A stretch of DNA of 46,224 bases from an uncultured Saprospiraceae bacterium. GTDB lineage: Bacteria > Bacteroidota > Bacteroidia > Chitinophagales > Saprospiraceae. This document shows, piece after piece, positions 15,921 to 25,137 of this stretch; positions within the stretch are counted from its first letter, which is position 1; each line of letters starts with the position of its first letter. The stretch lies in contig CALLAW010000031.1 in assembly GCA_938001865.1 (NCBI GenBank), forward strand, positions 1-46,224, written 5' to 3'. The translations under genes and the position numbers were made by a program. Under the pieces are notes generated by a model, which worked only from the letters and a program-made list of their open reading frames with translations, searched no databases and had not been told where the DNA came from.

Positions 15921-18554
15921 ATGGACAAACCTTCTGCTTCTAATAAAGTCAATAAGAATTTCAAGTTTAAAGAGTTGAAGGTGTATTCCTCAACTGAGTG
16001 GTTAGCTGACAATAAGAAGAAATACCGACAAGTCTTTGATCGATATGAGACTACCTATGTCTATGTTGAGCTCTCATTCTACAACAAACTCTTCGACCAA
16101 GAAAGCTGGAAGGTTAATATCAATCTCAAATGCTATGAAATCAAAAATGGAAAGAAAGCTGTCTGCTCACTTGACTTCTCACGGAAGATCAATAAGTATG
16201 ACAATGTAGTCTATATCAGAGAGGGTTGGGGCAATAAGAAAGAAGGTCTCTTCTGGAAGAAAGGGAACTACTGCTGGGAGGCTTGGATTGATGGACAGAA
16301 GGTCGGTGTCAAGTACTTCTACATAGAAGACACTGGAACAGAGTGGGAGAGTGTGGATAATAATCCCTACTTCAACCTCAAATCAGTCAAGCTCTACGAA
16401 GGTAAGTATGATGACGTCATCGAAGAAGAACGGAAGTACCTCAAGGCGATGTCTAGCGAGGAGACTCGATACGTCTATTCTGAGATCATACTCGAGAATA
16501 ATTTTATCGGCAAAGACTGGTTCTTGGAGCTCTTCGTCAAGTACTACAACGAAGCTAGAGAACTCAAAGGACAAGTAATCAAGCTCCAAAGCGTAGGCAA
16601 AGATGATGACCTCATCAAGATCTCCGCAGGATGGGGATCTAATACACCTGGGAGTTGGAGATTTGGCAATTATATCGTAGATATTATCTTCCTCAATACT
16701 CTTATTGCTAGTGTTCCATTTGAAGTCGATGACCACTTCGTAGAGGGTCAGGCTCCTGTCGTATTGTCATACAAAGATGAGAGCTACTTAGCGACTACTA
16801 ACCTGGTTGGAGATCTGACATTTGAAGAGGTCGTAGCCAAATTGGATAATCTTATCGGTCTAAGCCAAATAAAGAAAAAGGTCAAAGAGCATGCTCAGTA
16901 TATCCAATTTCTCAAACTCAGAAAAGAAAAAGGATTTGACGAAGAAGAACGTATCAATATCCACAGTGTATTCATAGGTAACCCTGGTACTGGGAAGACC
17001 ACTGTAGCTAAGATGATGGGAGCGATCTATCATAAGATGGGACTACTCAGCAAAGGTCATGTCCACGAGGTGGATAGAGTAGATCTAGTCGGAGAGTATA
17101 TCGGCCAGACTGCTCCCAAAGTCAAGGAAGCCCTTGAAAAAGCTCGTGGTGGCGTCTTATTTATAGATGAGGCTTACGCATTGGCAAGAGCCAATGATGA
17201 CAGTAAGGACTTTGGAAGAGAGGTCATAGAGATCCTTGTCAAGGAGATGTCAAGTGGTGACCTAGATATGGCAATCATAGTAGCTGGTTACCCCAAAGAG
17301 ATGAAGCACTTCATCGATAGTAATCCTGGGTTGAAGTCTCGATTTAAGCACTATTATGAGTTCTCTGATTATTTACCACAAGAGTTAGCAGCGATCGCCA
17401 ACTTCGCAGCCGTACAGAAAGATGTCATCTTTACCCCAGAGGCCAAAGTAGCACTAGATCAGATGATAACCAGAGCTTATCGAGATCGGAGTAAGAGTTT
17501 TGGCAATGCAAGATATGTCTTTGACTTGATCGAGAAGGCTAAGATCAATATGGCACTCAGAGTCATGGCTTCTGGTGATGCAGACGAGTTGTCTCACTCT
17601 GAGCTAGAGACACTCCAGCTCCAAGATGTACTCCAGATCGATGAGAATGATCTCGCTGTCAAACCAGCAATCCCAGTAGATCAAGAACTCCTCGATCTGT
17701 CACTCACTGAACTCAATGAGATGATAGGTATCGACTCCGTCAAACGAGAGATCAAAGATCTAGTCAACATTATCCAATACCATCAAAGGATCGGTAAGGA
17801 CGTCCTCAATAAGTATTTCTTCCATACTGTATTCGTCGGTAATCCTGGGACTGGAAAGACCACAGTAGCTCGGATCTTAGCCAAGATATTCAAAGCACTA
17901 GGACTGATAGAGAGAGGTCATATCGTAGAGACAGACAGACAAGGATTAGTCGCTGGATTCGTCGGTCAGACTGCAATGAAGACACATGAGAGAGTAGAAG
18001 AAGCCATGGGTGGAGTCCTCTTTATCGATGAGGCATATGCCCTTTCCAATTTCAATGGCCTCCAAGGTGATTATGGGAATGAAGCGATACAAACTCTGCT
18101 CAAGAGAATGGAAGATGACAGAGGTCAATTCTTTGTATTTGCAGCTGGATATCCGGAGAATATGGATAAGTTCCTCAAAGCCAATCCTGGATTGAGATCA
18201 AGATTTGATAAAGTGTTGCACTTCGACGATTATACAGTCGAGCAACTCTCAGAGATAGCGACCTATATGCTCATTGGAGAAGGCTATCAAGTGACGACTA
18301 AGGCACAGAAGTATATCGCTAAGAAGTGTGAAGAACTCGTCAGTGCCAAAGACAAATACTTCGGTAATGCAAGAGAGGTCCGTAAGCTTATCTTAGACGT
18401 CATCAAACAACAAAATCTGAGACTCGCTGAGACCGAAAAACAATCAGGTCACAATCCTAAACTCATCTCAGCTATAGATATCGAGACAGCTACTATCCAT
18501 CAAGATAAGAGCCTCTTCCAATCATCTAGTATTGGGTTCAATTCTGCTAAATAA
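15921..18554 (+). CDS. Tandem CbbX/SpoVK-type AAA ATPase with duplicated N-terminal beta domains
   Basis: From the ATG at 15921 the product is 877 aa; an upstream in-frame ATG at 15795 adds 42 residues, crosses the divergent promoter and looks non-coding. Residues of about 10-135 and 150-275 are two copies of one beta-rich module: LKVYSS/VKLYEG, ETTYVYVELSFYN/ETRYVYSEIILEN, REGWGN/SAGWGS, each ending in a VGVKYFYIED / ASVPFEVDD strand. Two AAA domains of the CbbX/SpoVK clade follow. Walker A GNPGTGKTT lies near 352 and 640, Walker B LFIDEAYAL near 410 and 697, and SRFKH/SRFDK arginine fingers follow. Both ATPase sites look intact. Cytoplasmic; the substrate is unknown. Confidence 0.9.
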   Translation: MDKPSASNKVNKNFKFKELKVYSSTEWLADNKKKYRQVFDRYETTYVYVELSFYNKLFDQESWKVNINLKCYEIKNGKKAVCSLDFSRKINKYDNVVYIREGWGNKKEGLFWKKGNYCWEAWIDGQKVGVKYFYIEDTGTEWESVDNNPYFNLKSVKLYEGKYDDVIEEERKYLKAMSSEETRYVYSEIILENNFIGKDWFLELFVKYYNEARELKGQVIKLQSVGKDDDLIKISAGWGSNTPGSWRFGNYIVDIIFLNTLIASVPFEVDDHFVEGQAPVVLSYKDESYLATTNLVGDLTFEEVVAKLDNLIGLSQIKKKVKEHAQYIQFLKLRKEKGFDEEERINIHSVFIGNPGTGKTTVAKMMGAIYHKMGLLSKGHVHEVDRVDLVGEYIGQTAPKVKEALEKARGGVLFIDEAYALARANDDSKDFGREVIEILVKEMSSGDLDMAIIVAGYPKEMKHFIDSNPGLKSRFKHYYEFSDYLPQELAAIANFAAVQKDVIFTPEAKVALDQMITRAYRDRSKSFGNARYVFDLIEKAKINMALRVMASGDADELSHSELETLQLQDVLQIDENDLAVKPAIPVDQELLDLSLTELNEMIGIDSVKREIKDLVNIIQYHQRIGKDVLNKYFFHTVFVGNPGTGKTTVARILAKIFKALGLIERGHIVETDRQGLVAGFVGQTAMKTHERVEEAMGGVLFIDEAYALSNFNGLQGDYGNEAIQTLLKRMEDDRGQFFVFAAGYPENMDKFLKANPGLRSRFDKVLHFDDYTVEQLSEIATYMLIGEGYQVTTKAQKYIAKKCEELVSAKDKYFGNAREVRKLILDVIKQQNLRLAETEKQSGHNPKLISAIDIETATIHQDKSLFQSSSIGFNSAK

Positions 18555-18580
18555 TTGATGCCTTCTGCATAGCTTATCAG

Positions 18581-20224
18581 CTATTGCTGTCCAATCAAGT
18601 ATTTGAATCCAACGACTGCTTTTGGCTGAAATACCGCATACCCTTGCCAGATCTCATAGTCTTGGATAAGAAGATTGTTCCCTTCTGCGTATATCCAGAA
18701 ATTGGGGAAGACCTTGTAATTGATAGAGGCACTTAAGTCTATTATCTGACTGTCAAATGCTTCAAGAGTGAGAGGACTTATCGGGCTTCCTCCTTCAGTC
18801 CTTTTACTGAAGTGTATCGACTGCATCAGTAAGAGTTTTTCCTTGATAAGGCTCTGATTAGCAGAGAGATCTACACCGTATAGAGGGAGGTAGCTAACAG
18901 TATTTTTGGTGTTGTCGTTATAGATATTGTAGTAGCCGTTGAGTCCAATACTCACCGACTGTATCGGTGAGTACTTTCCCTTGAGGCCTATCTGATGTGA
19001 TAGGATCTCATCTTCTAATTGCACCTCGAATGTAATGTCATCTCTATGATAAGTAGCAAGATCGTTTTGGATATTATATTGGTAATATGGAGTGACAGTA
19101 ACTCTCGGATGAGTATATGTACCACTCACGCCTGCGACTCTCTCTCTTGTCAGTCCTGCGGCTATTGTGCCGTCATCAACATTGACAAATGGATTGACAT
19201 CTAAAACATTGAGAAGTGTGGTAGCCTCTGTGAGTAATGTAGAGAAGATATTCAAAGTAATCGGAGCCTCTGAGAATGCATAATTAGCATTTACCAATGG
19301 CCAGAGTATTGGTGACTCTTGGTATTGGAGATAGTGAATACCAGCTTGGATAGCCAGATTATCTTTGAGGTATCTGAGTGATGGATTGATACTCAGACTC
19401 GTGATGTTTTCTGATTCCCAAACACTTAGAGATTGCGCCTCAGCAGTCACGTCGAGAGAGTAGTCTGACCAGAGTGTCTTCGCGATGTGAGCAACCCCGA
19501 AGAGATGATTTTGTTGGTCTATGAGATCTCTCATCTGGCCAGCATCATAGCCAAGAGTTGCATCGAATTGGAGTCCGATTGACTCGTACTTAGAGAGATT
19601 GATCCCCAGCCTATTTTTGATGGATTGAGTCGTCCTATCACTTATGATTGGTTTCTCTCCATATGAGTGACCGTAGATTCCTTGAGTGTTTCTTGCAAAG
19701 TCTGTATCAAGACTTACTTTAAGATTTGGCAATAGCCAGTAACCGCCCATGATGCCAGCATGCCAAGCATTGTAATTCATATTATTGACACTCTCATTAT
19801 TTGCTGCGGAGTATCCAGCCTTGATTCCTATCTGATACCAATCTTCGATGTGGTAGGAGTAGAGGACTTTGGCATCTATCGCCCTAGGAGTACCGTATCC
19901 TACCTTGATGAGACCATCGTTTCCTTGTTTTTCTAACCGTTGGGTGTATCTGATCGGATTGATTGTCAATGGAGGTTCTTGGTAGTTGATGTCGATCTCT
20001 TCTAAGTCATTGACTTGTTGGGAGGGTTGCTGAGAGGTTAACTGATCCTCACCTTCTAGATTGAGGATGTATGGTGGTCTCTCCTCTATGGATAACTTGA
20101 GATCTTTGACGACGACGATCGTGTCTGAGAGATCTGTCTGAGGGTCTACCTGACCGATTAGGATCGACAGTGTACAGAGACTGAGGAGGAGGATGTGGAC
20201 GACGCTTATGATATACTTACTCAT
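18581..20224 (-). CDS. Outer-membrane beta-barrel protein paired with the TPR protein
   Basis: The 547-aa product has a signal peptide (to about ILIGQ, residue 25) and a polar N-terminal region with a conserved-looking VVKDLKLSIEERPPYILNL segment. About 400 residues of amphipathic strands follow, ending FQPKAVVGFKYLIGQQ. It resembles TonB-dependent-receptor-like barrels of Bacteroidota that are encoded after long TPR proteins, but no plug domain or TonB box is visible. Its ATG overlaps the TPR stop codon (TAATG), so translation is coupled. Probably an envelope complex with the TPR protein; the function is unknown. Confidence 0.8.
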   Translation of the reverse strand: MSKYIISVVHILLLSLCTLSILIGQVDPQTDLSDTIVVVKDLKLSIEERPPYILNLEGEDQLTSQQPSQQVNDLEEIDINYQEPPLTINPIRYTQRLEKQGNDGLIKVGYGTPRAIDAKVLYSYHIEDWYQIGIKAGYSAANNESVNNMNYNAWHAGIMGGYWLLPNLKVSLDTDFARNTQGIYGHSYGEKPIISDRTTQSIKNRLGINLSKYESIGLQFDATLGYDAGQMRDLIDQQNHLFGVAHIAKTLWSDYSLDVTAEAQSLSVWESENITSLSINPSLRYLKDNLAIQAGIHYLQYQESPILWPLVNANYAFSEAPITLNIFSTLLTEATTLLNVLDVNPFVNVDDGTIAAGLTRERVAGVSGTYTHPRVTVTPYYQYNIQNDLATYHRDDITFEVQLEDEILSHQIGLKGKYSPIQSVSIGLNGYYNIYNDNTKNTVSYLPLYGVDLSANQSLIKEKLLLMQSIHFSKRTEGGSPISPLTLEAFDSQIIDLSASINYKVFPNFWIYAEGNNLLIQDYEIWQGYAVFQPKAVVGFKYLIGQQ

Positions 20225-23200
20225 TACTTATTATTCTCTATAGGTGTGATATCTCTGAATTGGAGTGAATCTGATTGGGAGGGAAGTATTCTTGACTTAG
20301 AGTCCATGATAGATTGGATGAGCTCTAGTTTCTCTTCTACTTCAGCTAAGATTTCAGCATTCTCTGCATAATTTTCTTTGACAGCTTCGGCTGCTGCTTG
20401 AGCATTGAGAGTATCCTCTTTGTCGATGTAGATATCACTCAATAGGAGTAGGCTTTTTGCGATCCATACAGGATATTCTCTGCTTCGCTTAGTAGATTCT
20501 ATCGCTTGTCTTTCTGCAGCTTCCAGATTGCCTTTGTTGTAGAATATCTCAGCGATCAGGTAGTTAGATTCGGCAGCGATATTGCTCTTGTTGATTCGAG
20601 TCACTTGTGTAAGTGCCTTGATGGCCTCATCTTCATCGTCAGTAGCGATGAGATACTTACCCTTATGATAGTATGCCTTGGCTTTGTCGGTATTAGATCT
20701 GGACGGATCATTGATGATGTAATCTGCGAGCAAGCCTTCTTTTCCATTTTTACTCTTCAATGCACTGAAGAATGCACCATCTACTGCAGATTGTTTTTCT
20801 TCGATGGTCAATCCAGGTATCTGTAAGAGTTGATTATAGTAGGTATAACCTTTGGGATAGTCTTGGATATGATTGATTGAGATTATGGCAGCTTTCTTGA
20901 GTGCATCTTTCTTGATAGAGGCAGAGATATTACTTTGGATGAGGCTCTCATAGTGAGGCAGTGCTTCTGAGTATTGATTGGAATAGAGTAGGGCATCTGC
21001 AAGTTCTACCTTGGCATCCTTAGCATAGATACCATCAGGATACTGATCTAAGTAATCTTGGTGAGCATTGATAGATCTGAGATATTCTCCATTTATGAAT
21101 GTGTTATGACCTACTGAGTATGCCAGACTATCTTTTTCGATTCCTCCCAGTGTGACATCTGTATTGTTTTCGACGAATTGGAAGTATGAGTCAGCATCAC
21201 CTCTGTCATTGAGATAGATTTCTTTCAGAGCATTCAGCGCTATGAGTTTTTGGCCTCCGCTTGGACTCGACTCTGCGACGATTTCGTATGCGGATTCAGC
21301 TTTGTCTAGCATTCCTAGATTGTAGTATGACAGACCAAGTCTTAGGTGACTCTCGTAAGTGAGCTCTGTAGGACTTGATGCGATATTTGCCGATTTTTCG
21401 TAGAGAGTTATTGCTTTTTCTATTTTTTTGAGTTGGAGATGACTCTCACCGAGTTCAAAGTAACTTTGCTGGAGGTATTCACTTTGTGGATGATTTTCGA
21501 TCAATGATTCTAGTAGATAGATCCGTGTATAGACGTCATTTTCGGATTTGGCGATATTGGCTAATTGTACAATTGCATAATCATTGCCCGACTTTGCTGC
21601 AGCTTCATACATCCGTTTAGCTTGACTATTCTCTTTGCCTTGGATAGCGTAGTCACCTGCGAGGAGATAGAGGTGCTCCTTGTAATCATTAGGCATTGAT
21701 GGAGTAGCTGCATTTATTGCTTGATTCAGATACTCATTAGCTAGTCCGTATTGTTGTTGCTGACCTAGGAGATAAGCTTGCATATATGCTGCATCGCTGA
21801 TTTGTTCTTTTTGCGTAAGCTGAGGAGTGTTATTGAGATGAGAGAGAGCTTTGTCTCTATTATTCAGTGCAAAGTGAGATTTTCCCCGCCAATAGTTGAC
21901 TTCCTGTTGTTGACCTTGAGTAAGTATATTAGGGACTAGTCTATCCAATGTACTCAGTATGATTGGATATTCTTGATTTACACCGAGTGCATTGACCTTC
22001 TGTAGGATCAGTTTATTATAGGTTTCATTGAGTACGTCACTCCTTTGGCTGCGACCTTCTAAGTATCTAAGAGAGCCTTCTATATCGTCAGTTGCCTGGA
22101 GAGTCTGGGAGATAAGTGTCTGAGCTTGAGCATGGTACGGTGATGATGTTGGGATCTTATCACAGTAGTTGAGAGTTGCTTGATTATCGCCTTCATTAGC
22201 GCTGAGTTGTGCAGCGACCAAGTTAGCATTATCATTTACACTGAGTGATGACTCACCAACAGTCTTGAGTAGCTGGATTGCTTTTGTAGGTTCTTGTTGA
22301 TTGAGATAGATCTCTGCCATGAGGTACTGTGCTTGCATTGCGATCTCGTCTTGAAGAGTTGCGATTTCGCTGAAGTACTCAAGTGCTTTATCTTGATTCC
22401 CTACAGAGAGATTGAGTTTGCCAAGTTGAAAAAATTCTTCCTTAGTTAAGAGTGTCGTATTTTCTTCGTAGATGGTAAGGTACTTCAGAGCCTCTTGATC
22501 TTTGCCCTTTTGATAATAAGACTGTCCAAGGAGGTAATGCATATTGTAATCGTTCGTAGACAAATGTTGAACCGCATAATCAATGACCTTATCATATTGA
22601 TTCTGAGCATAGTAGATCTGAGTAATGTAATCAGGAGTGTAGAGATTATATGGTTCTGTCTGATCGACAATGGACAACTTGTCAATCGCAGATTGATGAT
22701 TACCGAGATAGTAGTCTGACATGCCACTATAGTAGACAGAATGGTGGTAATACTGTGAATTGTTTGTAATCAGGTTAAATTTTGAAAGGGCTTTTTCAAA
22801 TTGCTTATTGGCAAATAATGCGTATCCATGTTTCATTAAGATCTGATCATCAGAGGATTGGATTTGTTCGAAGTAGTCTAGCGAGATTAGATACTCTTTT
22901 TTGTCGAAGTAATAATAGCTCAGAGCGATGAGTTGATCTTCCGACTGAGTTCCAATAGAATTTGTTGCCGACGTATACGCAATGAGGTTCTCAAATCTTG
23001 TCTCTAAGAGGAGAAACGATTCAGTAGCAATTGCATCCCACTCATGCGTAGGTGGTAGGATATTGCGGGTAGTAGAGATATCAACGGTATGACTCTGTAT
23101 CGAGTGCAACTGATAGAGGGCCAATTGCTGGGGTTGCACCTCATCAAGAGTGATTGGATCCACAGTGAGTGGATTCTGTCCATTCATTATCCCTGATATA

Positions 23201-23241
23201 AGAAGCGTGATCAAGGTTGACAAGATCTGTATATGTGACAT
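20224..23241 (-). CDS. Long periplasmic TPR-repeat protein
   Basis: From the ATG at 23241 the product is 1005 aa; the frame is open to 23331, but the added residues are Cys/Phe-rich and would hide the signal peptide (LITLLISGIMNGQ). The mature protein is a near-continuous array of helical hairpins with TPR consensus, such as ALSYYYFDKKEYLISLDYFEQI, LMKHGYALFANKQFEKALSKF and AYYHKGKYLIATDDEDEAIKAL. A charged coiled-coil-like segment ends it. TPR solenoids of this size scaffold envelope complexes. The stop codon overlaps the start of the barrel gene by 1 nt. Confidence 0.88.
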   Translation of the reverse strand: MSHIQILSTLITLLISGIMNGQNPLTVDPITLDEVQPQQLALYQLHSIQSHTVDISTTRNILPPTHEWDAIATESFLLLETRFENLIAYTSATNSIGTQSEDQLIALSYYYFDKKEYLISLDYFEQIQSSDDQILMKHGYALFANKQFEKALSKFNLITNNSQYYHHSVYYSGMSDYYLGNHQSAIDKLSIVDQTEPYNLYTPDYITQIYYAQNQYDKVIDYAVQHLSTNDYNMHYLLGQSYYQKGKDQEALKYLTIYEENTTLLTKEEFFQLGKLNLSVGNQDKALEYFSEIATLQDEIAMQAQYLMAEIYLNQQEPTKAIQLLKTVGESSLSVNDNANLVAAQLSANEGDNQATLNYCDKIPTSSPYHAQAQTLISQTLQATDDIEGSLRYLEGRSQRSDVLNETYNKLILQKVNALGVNQEYPIILSTLDRLVPNILTQGQQQEVNYWRGKSHFALNNRDKALSHLNNTPQLTQKEQISDAAYMQAYLLGQQQQYGLANEYLNQAINAATPSMPNDYKEHLYLLAGDYAIQGKENSQAKRMYEAAAKSGNDYAIVQLANIAKSENDVYTRIYLLESLIENHPQSEYLQQSYFELGESHLQLKKIEKAITLYEKSANIASSPTELTYESHLRLGLSYYNLGMLDKAESAYEIVAESSPSGGQKLIALNALKEIYLNDRGDADSYFQFVENNTDVTLGGIEKDSLAYSVGHNTFINGEYLRSINAHQDYLDQYPDGIYAKDAKVELADALLYSNQYSEALPHYESLIQSNISASIKKDALKKAAIISINHIQDYPKGYTYYNQLLQIPGLTIEEKQSAVDGAFFSALKSKNGKEGLLADYIINDPSRSNTDKAKAYYHKGKYLIATDDEDEAIKALTQVTRINKSNIAAESNYLIAEIFYNKGNLEAAERQAIESTKRSREYPVWIAKSLLLLSDIYIDKEDTLNAQAAAEAVKENYAENAEILAEVEEKLELIQSIMDSKSRILPSQSDSLQFRDITPIENNK

Positions 23242-23296
23242 ATCCTTAATATTTATTAGTATGCATTCTCTGCAAAAAAAAGGTCTTAGTACTTTG

Positions 23297-23304
23297 CAAA
23301 AGTA
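23297..23304 (-). promoter_or_regulatory. -7 element candidate (TACTTTTG) for the TPR/barrel operon
   Basis: The minus-strand octamer TACTTTTG fully matches TAnnTTTG and lies about 55 nt before the ATG at 23241. The nearest TTG is about 24 nt upstream, slightly too far. The flanking DNA is very A/T-rich, as expected of a promoter. Confidence 0.4.
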
Positions 23305-23427
23305 AGACTTATATATTACATAAAATATCAATATAAAAGTTTTGGAAATACAAAATATTATCTCCCAGCAGCAATATCTAGAAATGAAACGTAACTATAG
23401 ATGTAATGGAGAGTGATGTAGGGTCAT

Positions 23428-23462
23428 AAAAAAACCAACGCCTTTGTATCCAAAGCGTTGGT
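23428..23462 (-). terminator. Terminator after the tRNA genes
   Basis: On the minus strand ACCAACGC(T)TTG ... CAAAGGCGTTGGT folds into a stem of about 12 bp with one bulge and a 4-nt loop. It is followed by a run of seven T. It lies 12 bp after tRNA-Leu and ends the two-tRNA transcript. Confidence 0.88.
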
Positions 23463-23473
23463 CTTATCAGATG

Positions 23474-23557
23474 TACCCGGAGTGGGACTTGAACCCACAC
23501 GTCCTTGCGGACACAAGATTTTAAGTCTTGCGTGTCTACCAATTCCACCATCCGGGC
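23474..23557 (-). tRNA. tRNA-Leu (anticodon UAA)
   Basis: An 84-nt class II tRNA. The acceptor stem GCCCGGA pairs with TCCGGGT (first pair G-U), with A73 as discriminator. The anticodon arm has CAAGA/TCTTG with loop CTTAAAA, giving UAA. A long variable arm and the T-arm GTGGGTTCAAGTCCCAC are present. CCA is not encoded. It is transcribed after tRNA-Gly with a 50-nt spacer. Confidence 0.96.
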
Positions 23558-23607
23558 AGAAAAAAAGGTTATCAAAAGAGTGTTTTAATAACCTGTAATC
23601 GAAGTAG

Positions 23608-23680
<73 letters not shown>

Positions 23681-23712
23681 GTATTAATTAACTATTATTA
23701 ATTAAGGGATGG

Positions 23713-23720
23713 CAAAGATA
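23713..23720 (-). promoter_or_regulatory. -7 element candidate (TATCTTTG) of the tRNA operon
   Basis: The minus-strand octamer TATCTTTG is a full TAnnTTTG match about 33 nt before the 5' end of tRNA-Gly. The -33 box is poor (CTG instead of TTG). Confidence 0.45.
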
Positions 23721-23905
23721 GATATTTTGATGAATTATTCAGAAATATAACATCAAATTTTGTTAAAATTTTCAAACGTGAAAAGAGAGCATAATGGATG
23801 TAGTTAAGGAGATGTTTGTGAGAGATTTTCTCACTATTTCTAATGTAGTTTGGAATTAACATTATTTATTGTTCATCAAAGAACAATTTCTAAGAGTTTT
23901 ATTAT

Positions 23906-23913
23906 TACATTTG
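23906..23913 (+). promoter_or_regulatory. -7 element candidate (TACATTTG) of the SprF cassette
   Basis: The plus-strand TACATTTG is a full TAnnTTTG match. It would leave a leader of about 150 nt before the ATG at 24067. No TTG lies at the expected distance, so this is tentative. Confidence 0.35.
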
Positions 23914-24066
23914 TGACTGTGGAATTAATCAGCCACTAAAGGGAACTAATCACTCTCTTATATAAACAAAAGCGAAATCAAAATCTACTTACTTCTTATT
24001 GTTAAATCAAACAATAGGATTTTGTTATTTTAAATATTGGTATACAAACTCAATAAACAGACAGAT

Positions 24067-25092
24067 ATGCTGAACCGTATTATTTATTCTGTAATTTTCT
24101 TGGCCATATGTTGGTCAGTGCAAGGACAGGATGTGCATTATTCACAATTCTACAACTCTCCGTTGAATCTAAGTCCAGGTTTGACAGGAGTTTATGATGG
24201 GAATCAGAGGTATCACCTCAATTTTAAGAACCAATGGAATAATCCAGTTGGTTATAACTCATTTGATGTTGGAGCTGATTTCAAGTTAGATCAGTGTGGT
24301 ACCAAAAGGAATCATTTGAACTTGGGTGGTCTTATTAATTATGATCAAGCAGGTGATCTTAAGTTAAGAGCAACAGGAATCAACTTACTTGCCTCTTACA
24401 CTTTAGGCTTGGGTGATAATCTTTCTCTTACTCCAGGTCTTCAGGCAGGGTTTGTTGCGAGGAATTTTAGTTGGGACAATGCATTATGGCCAACTACTAC
24501 TGGAATCCAGACTCCTGATAATATTAATAATACCTCTAATTCATATTTTGACTTAGGTGCTGGTCTGAATTTAAGATATCAGACATCATTTAGAAATATC
24601 TTTGACTTAGGAGCAGGGTTATATCACTTGAATACTCCAGAGGTGAGTTTTGATGCTAATAGTGCAGCGGATATTGAGCTTGGACAGAAACTCAATCTCT
24701 ATGCAATGTTCCAATGGCCTCTCGCTAATAAGTTTGACATCTGGTTGAATGGTATGTATTCAACACAAGCTGTGTCAGCAGATGCAGATGCTAACTATCA
24801 AGAGATACTCTTAAATGCTCAAGGTAAAATCTATCTAGGTGATTCAATGCGTAAAGCATTATATCTAGGTGTAGGTGCTAGATTATCTGATACTGAAGGA
24901 GACGGAGGGTCAGGCTTAGAGTCTATCCACCCAATTATTGGACTTCAACTAGGTAACTTAAGAGGAGAATTTAACTACGATATTAATACTGGTAAGTTTA
25001 AGCATGCTGCGATCGGAGGTCCAGAGTTGTCACTTATGTACAATGTCTCATGTATCCCTCCTACAGAGTGTAAGCCTTGTCCAATTTATTAA
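24067..25092 (+). CDS. PorP/SprF family type IX secretion outer-membrane protein
   Basis: From the ATG at 24067 the product is 341 aa; the frame is open from a TTG at 24037. A signal peptide (cut near VQGQ) is followed by the PorP/SprF hallmark QDVHYSQFYNSPLNLSPGLTG, with repeated Asn-Pro/Gly turns and strands such as YRYQTSF-like and FDLGAGLNLRYQ. PorP/SprF proteins are outer-membrane barrels needed for secretion or surface attachment of type IX cargo; SprF specifically serves the SprB adhesin. The end is unusual in having four cysteines (CIPPTECKPCPIY). It is followed by the PorE-like gene (45 bp) and the secreted cargo, fitting a dedicated partner. Confidence 0.92.
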   Translation: MLNRIIYSVIFLAICWSVQGQDVHYSQFYNSPLNLSPGLTGVYDGNQRYHLNFKNQWNNPVGYNSFDVGADFKLDQCGTKRNHLNLGGLINYDQAGDLKLRATGINLLASYTLGLGDNLSLTPGLQAGFVARNFSWDNALWPTTTGIQTPDNINNTSNSYFDLGAGLNLRYQTSFRNIFDLGAGLYHLNTPEVSFDANSAADIELGQKLNLYAMFQWPLANKFDIWLNGMYSTQAVSADADANYQEILLNAQGKIYLGDSMRKALYLGVGARLSDTEGDGGSGLESIHPIIGLQLGNLRGEFNYDINTGKFKHAAIGGPELSLMYNVSCIPPTECKPCPIY

Positions 25093-25137
25093 TCAGTAAA
25101 TAAAATAATTATTCTATTACAGAATTATTCTAAAATT

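Larger units (their letters stand above)
23681..24066. other. A/T-rich intergenic control region between tRNA-Gly and the SprF cassette
   Basis: This stretch of 386 bp has no credible ORF and is strongly A/T-rich. It holds two TTAATTAA copies next to the tRNA, promoter-like elements for both directions (23713 minus, 23906 plus), and two similar 6-bp hairpins (ATTGTT/AACAAT) at 23868-23887 and 23998-24015. The second hairpin would fall in the leader of the SprF mRNA. Confidence 0.6.

Noticed and set aside
23684-23704. TTAATTAA repeats as an attachment site beside tRNA-Gly
   Set aside because: Although tRNA genes are frequent integration sites, no integrase or repeat of the tRNA 3' end is present; the repeats lie on the 5' side.
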